Below, piece after piece: positions 59,894 through 64,000 of a DNA stretch of 64,000 nt. The notes under the pieces were generated by a model that made no database searches, was not told the origin of the DNA, and worked only from the letters and a program-made list of their open reading frames with translations. Position 1 is the first letter of the stretch. Each line of letters begins with the position of its first letter. Source of the stretch: Streptomyces sp. SPB162 (GTDB lineage Bacteria; Actinomycetota; Actinomycetes; Streptomycetales; Streptomycetaceae); assembly GCF_029504575.1 (NCBI RefSeq), contig NZ_JAQFII010000001.1, forward strand, positions 3,975,001 through 4,039,000. Direction: 5' to 3'. Both the position numbers and the translations under genes were made by a program.

Positions 59894-60226
59894 ATGTTCA
59901 ACTCCCAGCTGCCCGCGGTCGACGCCGCCGGCGTTCCCGCCGACGGCATCCTGCTGGACGTCCGGGAGAACGACGAATGGGCGGCCGGTCACGCGCAGCA
60001 GGCGCTGCACATCCCCATGGGGGAGGTCGTGAGCCGGATCGCGGAGGTGCCGGACGGCGGCACAGTGCATGTGATCTGCCGGGTCGGGGGACGATCCGCG
60101 CAGGTCGCGCAGTACCTGATCGCCCAGGGCGTCGACGCGGTGAACGTGGACGGCGGCATGCTCGGCTGGGAAGCGGCCGGACGGCCGGTCGTGACGGACG
60201 GCGACGGCCCGGCCTTCGTGCTGTAG
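59894..60226 (+). CDS. Rhodanese-like domain protein
   Basis: A 110-residue single rhodanese domain. The start ATG 59894 has gaggagg upstream. DVRENDEWAAGHAQQALHIP and the catalytic Cys in VICRVGGRSAQVAQYL are visible. It transfers or binds sulfane sulfur; partner unknown. Confidence 0.93.
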   Translation: MFNSQLPAVDAAGVPADGILLDVRENDEWAAGHAQQALHIPMGEVVSRIAEVPDGGTVHVICRVGGRSAQVAQYLIAQGVDAVNVDGGMLGWEAAGRPVVTDGDGPAFVL

Positions 60227-60261
60227 TCACGGGGCGCTGCTGTCGGGCGTGACGACGCGGC

Positions 60262-61419
60262 CTAGCCGAGCGGGTGGGCGGCGATCAGGTCGCCCAGGAC
60301 CTCCTCGTGGGCGGCGGCGGGACCGAGCGACAGCTCCAGTTGCTTGGCCCAGGCGTGGTAGCGGTGCAGGGCGTAGTCGGTGTCCGCGCCGAAGCCGCCG
60401 TGCAGGTGCTGCGCGGTCTGGACGACCCGCCGTACGCCGTCCGACGCCCAGATCTTCGCGACCGCGACGTCTCCGGTGAGGGGCAGTGCGCCCGGGGTGC
60501 CGGTGCTCAGCCGCCAGGCGGCCTGCCAGAGGGTGGCCTCCATCGCCCGCAGGTCGATGTAGCGGTCGGCGGACTGCACCGCGACCGCCTGGAAGGTCGC
60601 GATGGGGTGCCCGAACTGCTCCCGCTTGCTCGCGTAGGCGCTGGTCATGCCGAGGACCGCTTCGCCGAGGCCGAGCGCGAGCGCGCAGGTGCCGGTGGCG
60701 AGCACATTGCGCAGCCACTCCCAGGCGCCGTCCGCGGTGATGACGTCGTCGGCCGGGATTTGTACGCCGTCGAACGTGATCTCGGCGAACCGCTCACCGC
60801 TGGTGGAGATCTGCTCGGCGAGCGTGACCCCCTCGTGCTGCCGGGGGACCACCGCGATGACCGGCCGGCCCTCGGTCGTGTGGGCCGGCACCAGGACGTG
60901 GTCGGCCTGCTGTGCCCACGGGACGGCCGTCTGCACCCCGTCGAGCAGCCAGGGGCCGGTGTCCGCTGCCGCGCTCCCCTGTCCCCCCTGACATGCCTGG
61001 ACGGCGAGCTCGGCCCCGTCGTGGCCGGTGCGGCCGTTGGCGGCGACGGTGAGGACGAGCCCGCCGCTGCCCGCCGCCGGGAGCAGTCGGGCGCGGAGCG
61101 CTTCGGACCCATGGGTCTGTACGGCCAGTCCGGCGGCGTACGTCTCCAGCAGCGGCACCCGGGCGAGCACCTTGCCGGCCTCACGCAGCACGAGGCACAG
61201 CGCTGTCGGGTCGAGGCCGGCGCCGCCGTAGTTCCCGGCCAGGGCGAGGCTGAGCAGATCGCTCTCCGCGAGCTTGCGCCACAGGGCGCGGTCGAAGTCC
61301 TCGGCGACGGCCCCGTGGGTCAGTGCGGGGCTGGCGACCGAATCCGGCGCGACTCCGGAGAACACGGCCCGCGCCGCCTCGACCGCCGCCAGTTGCTCCT
61401 CGGTGAAGCTGAAGTCCAC
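60262..61419 (-). CDS. Acyl-CoA dehydrogenase
   Basis: A 385-residue FadE-like dehydrogenase. Start GTG 61419 follows gggagggg; a frame to 61923 lacks similarity. N-terminal DFSFTEEQLAAVEAARAVFS and C-terminal LHGGFGADTDYALHRYHAWA are typical of the family. It introduces a 2,3-double bond into acyl-CoA thioesters. A KstR-like 14-mer lies 45 bases upstream of its start. It may act in fatty acid or steroid side-chain catabolism; the phenylacetate genes lie upstream on the same strand. Confidence 0.9.
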   Translation of the reverse strand: MDFSFTEEQLAAVEAARAVFSGVAPDSVASPALTHGAVAEDFDRALWRKLAESDLLSLALAGNYGGAGLDPTALCLVLREAGKVLARVPLLETYAAGLAVQTHGSEALRARLLPAAGSGGLVLTVAANGRTGHDGAELAVQACQGGQGSAAADTGPWLLDGVQTAVPWAQQADHVLVPAHTTEGRPVIAVVPRQHEGVTLAEQISTSGERFAEITFDGVQIPADDVITADGAWEWLRNVLATGTCALALGLGEAVLGMTSAYASKREQFGHPIATFQAVAVQSADRYIDLRAMEATLWQAAWRLSTGTPGALPLTGDVAVAKIWASDGVRRVVQTAQHLHGGFGADTDYALHRYHAWAKQLELSLGPAAAHEEVLGDLIAAHPLG

Positions 61420-61463
61420 TGCTACCCCTCCCACCGCCACGGTCTCCTGACAGTGCGTCAGGG

Positions 61464-61477
61464 TAGAACACGTTCTA
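61464..61477. promoter_or_regulatory. KstR-like operator motif
   Basis: TAGAACACGTTCTA is a perfect inverted repeat that matches the mycobacterial KstR pattern TnnAACnnGTTnnA at all fixed positions. It lies 45 bases before the acyl-CoA dehydrogenase start and 27 bases past the paaE stop. A TetR-type acyl-CoA sensor could act here; the regulator is not identified. Confidence 0.6.
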
Positions 61478-61504
61478 GTGAGAGGGAATAGCGGGGGAGC
61501 GCCG

Positions 61505-62564
61505 TTACGCGTCGAAGTCCAGCTCCACCCGATCGGTGAGCGGGTGCGACTGGCAGGCCAGTACATACCCGGCGTCCGTCTCGTCCGGCTCCAGCGCGAA
61601 GTTCCTGTCCATCCGCACCTCGCCCGACACCAGCCGGGCCCGGCAGGTCCCGCACACCCCGCCCTTGCAGGCGTACGGCGCGTCCGACCGGTTGCGCAGC
61701 ACCGTCTCCAGGACGGATTCACCGCCCTCGGACGGCCAGCTCCCCCCGCGTCCGTCGAGCGTCGCGGCGACCATGCTGCCGACCGGGGCCGGGGTTCGGG
61801 CGGGGGCCGGTCACCGGGCCGTCCTCCTCCACGTGGAAGATCTCCTGGTGGATCCGGGAACGGTCCACCCCCAGTCCGCGCAGCGCCTGCTCGGCCCCCC
61901 GCACCAGCCCGAAGGGACCGCACAGGTACCAGCCGTCCACCGCGGCCACCGGCAGCAGCGCGGGCAGCAGGGCGGTCAGCCGCTCCTGGTCCAGCCGGCC
62001 GGACGGCAGCCCGGCCTGCTGGTCCTCACGGGACAGCACGTTCACCAGTTGGAGCCGGTCGGGGTAGCGGTCCTTGAGGTCGGCGATCTCCTCCAGGAAC
62101 ATCGTCGACGCGGCGCTCCGGTCGCTGCGCACCAGGCAGAAACGGGCCGCGGGCTCCCGCCCGAGGACGGTGGCGATGTGGGAGAGCACCGGGGTGATGC
62201 CGCTGCCGCCGACCACGGCCGCGAAGTAGCCCGGGCGCGGGTCGAGGACGAAGCGGCCCGTCGGCGGCATGACGTCCACCAGGTCGCCCACCGCCAGCTC
62301 CTTGTGGGCGAACACCGAGAACTCGCCGCCCTCGACCAGCCGCACGCCGACCCGCAGGCTCTCCGGGCCCTCGGGGCCGGGAGCCGGGTCGCAGACCGAG
62401 TACGTCCGGCGGATCTCGGAGCCGTCCACGAACCGGCGCACCGCGAGGTGCTGGCCCGCCGCGAAGCGGTACGTCTCACGCAGGGGGGCGGGCACGTCGA
62501 ACGTCACGGTCACCGAATCGTCCGTGAGCCGCTCGATCCCGGTGACCCGGAGCGGATGGAACAT
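61505..62564 (-). pseudogene. paaE: Phenylacetyl-CoA epoxidase reductase subunit PaaE, apparent +1 frameshift
   Basis: PaaE passes electrons from NADPH to the PaaA oxygenase centre. The N-terminal ferredoxin-reductase part (FAAGQHLAVRRF, RRTYSVCDPAPG, VVGGSGITPVLSHIATVL, YLCGPFGLV) reads from ATG 62564. Just after EEDGPVTGPRPNP the frame is lost; the 2Fe-2S part (ETVLRNRSDAPYACKGGVCG, TCRARLVSGEVRM, with cluster Cys residues and a later ACQSHPL) continues in another frame to 61505. Removing one base from the G run 61791-61794 (C run on the coding strand) joins them into one protein of 352 residues. The start abuts the paaD stop (TGAATG), so the gene is in the paa operon. Confidence 0.85.
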
Positions 62565-63137
62565 TCACAACTCCTTGAAGTGGTCGAACGGTTCGCGGCA
62601 GCTCTCGCAACGGCGCAGGGACTTGCACGCGGTGGAGGAGAACCGGCTCAGCACGGTGGTGTCCACCGAGCCGCAGTGCGGGCAGCGCACCGACAGGGCG
62701 ACCGGGACCGGGCCACCGCCGCCGAGCGGGCGCGGGGGCGCTATGCCGTGCTCGGCGAGCTTGCGGCGCCCCTCGGCGCTGATCGCGTCGGTCGACCAGG
62801 CCGGCGCCAGCACCGTATGGACGGACACCTCGGTCATCCCGCGGTCGCGCAGGACCTGGGTGATGTCGGTGACCATCGTGTCGATGGCCGGACAGCCGGT
62901 GTAGGTCGGCGTCAGCCGCACCTCGACCCGGCCGGGGCCGAGCAGCCGCACACCGCGCAGCACACCCAGCTCGGCGAGCGAGAGCACCGGCAGCTCGGGG
63001 TCGGGAACCGAGCCCGCGAGCCGCAGCAGCTCCTCCTCCAGCACGCCCTCCGGCGTGACCGCGGACGCCTCGTCCGCCGTCTCCTCGGTCCCGGCGCCGG
63101 CCCCAGCGGCGCCGGCCACCACGCCGCGGGTCACCAT
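62565..63137 (-). CDS. paaD: Phenylacetyl-CoA epoxidase subunit PaaD
   Basis: A 190-residue member of the SufT/DUF59 and PaaD family. ELLRLAGSVPDPELPVLSLAE is the DUF59 segment, TPTYTGCPAIDTMVTDI follows and a C-terminal zinc site uses CPHCGS and CESCRE. PaaD helps mature the Fe-S centre of the epoxidase reductase. ATG 63137 or GTG 63134 are both possible starts; both overlap paaC. Confidence 0.93.
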   Translation of the reverse strand: MVTRGVVAGAAGAGAGTEETADEASAVTPEGVLEEELLRLAGSVPDPELPVLSLAELGVLRGVRLLGPGRVEVRLTPTYTGCPAIDTMVTDITQVLRDRGMTEVSVHTVLAPAWSTDAISAEGRRKLAEHGIAPPRPLGGGGPVPVALSVRCPHCGSVDTTVLSRFSSTACKSLRRCESCREPFDHFKEL

Positions 63138-63847
63138 GTCGCACCCGGGTGGGCACGGTGCAGGTGCTGCATTTCGGCGAGCATCCGGCCGAACGCCTCG
63201 GTGTGTATGCCCTGCCGGCCGGCGCCCGCCGACCAGGCCGTCACGTCGGGGCCCTCCGGCATCGTCAGCGTGGCCTGACGGACGACGGCCGAGACCCGCT
63301 CCAGCCAGGGCTCGCGCAGCGCGCCGAGGTCGGTGTCCAGGCCCTCCACGGGCTGGAACAGTTCGCCGGTGTACCGCCACAGGGCGTCCAGACCCTGCTG
63401 CATCCGCGCGTGGCTCTCGGCGGTGCCGTCGCCGAGCCGCAGCGTCCACTGCCGGGCGTGGTCGTGGTGGTAGGCGACTTCCTTCACCGCCTTCGCGGCC
63501 AGCGGCGCCAGCTCGCTGTCGCCCCGGGCCAGCTCCGTGTAGAGCAGTTCCTGGTACGTCGAGAAGTACAGCTGGCGGGCGATGGTGTGGGCGAAGTCGC
63601 CGTTCGGCTGCTCGACCAGCTGGACGTTGCGGAAGTCGCGTTCCTCCCGGCCGAAGGCCAGCTCGTCCTCGTCGCCGACGAGGGAGAGCAGCACCCGGGC
63701 CTGGCCCAGCAGGTCCAGCGCGATGTTGGCGAGCGCGACGTCCTCTTCGAGGACCGGCGCGTGCCCGGCCCACTCCCCCAGCCGCTGGGCGAGCACCAGG
63801 GCGTCGTCACCGAGGGGCAGCGCCGTGCCGACGAGTACCGGGTTCAC
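63131..63847 (-). CDS. paaC: Phenylacetyl-CoA epoxidase structural subunit PaaC
   Basis: A 238-residue ferritin-like subunit that supports PaaA in the 1,2-epoxyphenylacetyl-CoA-forming complex. LAQRLGEWAGHAPVLEEDVA and FSTYQELLYTELARGDSELA, then VKEVAYHHDHARQWTLRLGD are conserved. GTG 63847 overlaps the paaB stop (TGA). Confidence 0.95.
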   Translation of the reverse strand: MNPVLVGTALPLGDDALVLAQRLGEWAGHAPVLEEDVALANIALDLLGQARVLLSLVGDEDELAFGREERDFRNVQLVEQPNGDFAHTIARQLYFSTYQELLYTELARGDSELAPLAAKAVKEVAYHHDHARQWTLRLGDGTAESHARMQQGLDALWRYTGELFQPVEGLDTDLGALREPWLERVSAVVRQATLTMPEGPDVTAWSAGAGRQGIHTEAFGRMLAEMQHLHRAHPGATW

Positions 63848-64000
63848 AGGTGCCGCACCCCTTCCGGGATCTTGTAGAACGTCGGGTGCCGGTAGGGCTT
63901 GTCCCCGGCCGGCTCGAAGAACGAGTCCTTCTCGTCCGGCGACGAGGCGGTGATCTGCGTGGACGGCACCACCCAGATCGACACGCCTTCCGCCCGCCGG
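63844..64000 (-). CDS. paaB: Phenylacetyl-CoA epoxidase subunit PaaB (C-terminal part)
   Basis: Only the last 51 codons or so are in the window; the start lies past base 64000. The visible end reads WVVPSTQITASSPDEKDSFF and later KPYRHPTFYKIPEGVRHL, as in PaaB. It should follow paaA outside the window. Confidence 0.9.
   Translation of the reverse strand, partial: RRAEGVSIWVVPSTQITASSPDEKDSFFEPAGDKPYRHPTFYKIPEGVRHL

Noticed and set aside
61825..61845. CTCCACGTGGAAGA near paaE as a parS site
   Set aside because: Only the right half resembles the consensus, and it lies in coding DNA far from oriC.

Overview
The window is a piece of an actinobacterial chromosome, almost certainly Streptomyces or a close relative. 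Coding DNA has very high GC with G/C-rich third positions and frequent GTG starts. The order dnaA-oriC-dnaN-gnd-recF-DUF721-gyrB-gyrA-DUF3566-tRNA-Ile, with a gnd gene between dnaN and recF, is a Streptomyces origin hallmark. The window opens inside dnaA (3' part only) and closes inside paaB on the minus strand.

Layout. 1-11.7 kb: the replication-initiation block with oriC (about 775-1652), both gyrase genes, a DUF3566 membrane protein, tRNA-Ile(GAT) and a DLW-39 micro-protein. 11.8-16.9 kb: two paralogous secreted, membrane-anchored proteins (one with a VWA domain), then a membrane Ser/Thr kinase and an HTH protein on the other strand. 17-24.7 kb: tRNA-Ala(TGC), an AfsR/SARP-type regulator whose coding sequence carries a parS-like palindrome, an MFS exporter, a DUF5324 protein, cyclophilin and rhomboid. 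24.7-38.1 kb: the conserved actinobacterial growth and division cluster: crgA, DUF881, three class E sortase genes around pabA, then (minus strand) pknB, a class B PBP, a RodA/FtsW protein, a PP2C phosphatase and two FHA proteins. A second DnaA-box cluster lies upstream of crgA. 38.5-44.8 kb: tRNA-Leu(CAG) followed by an accessory-looking segment with a decayed lipoprotein gene, a large WXG100-like protein, a lipoprotein, a small WXG100-like protein and an FG-GAP protein. 44.8-60.2 kb: acyl-CoA metabolism genes with a TetR regulator, a carotenoid oxygenase, TerD, and several regulator/target pairs (PadR, MarR/MFS, HxlR/azoreductase), then a SpoIIE-type phosphatase, DUF2252, J-domain and rhodanese proteins. 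60.2-64 kb: an acyl-CoA dehydrogenase and the phenylacetyl-CoA epoxidase genes paaB-C-D-E.

How the genes work together. The first block makes and controls the replication machinery at oriC. PknB, the PP2C phosphatase and the FHA proteins form a phospho-signalling set transcribed with the PBP/RodA pair that builds peptidoglycan; CrgA connects to division; the class E sortases anchor or process surface proteins. The paa genes would epoxidise phenylacetyl-CoA, and the acyl-CoA dehydrogenases and enoyl-CoA hydratase fit general acyl-CoA catabolism.

Oddities. Five genes are broken by what looks like one extra G (plus strand) or C (minus strand) in a short homopolymer: DUF3566, the VWA paralogue, the WXG100-like protein, the FG-GAP protein and paaE. 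The shared signature suggests sequence error more than real decay. Clear regulatory DNA includes a 35-bp perfect palindrome between a marR gene and an MFS gene, paired direct repeats upstream of padR, and a KstR-like 14-mer upstream of an acyl-CoA dehydrogenase. I found no CRISPR array, rRNA gene, integrase or transposase. All identifications come from reading sequence; no database search was run.
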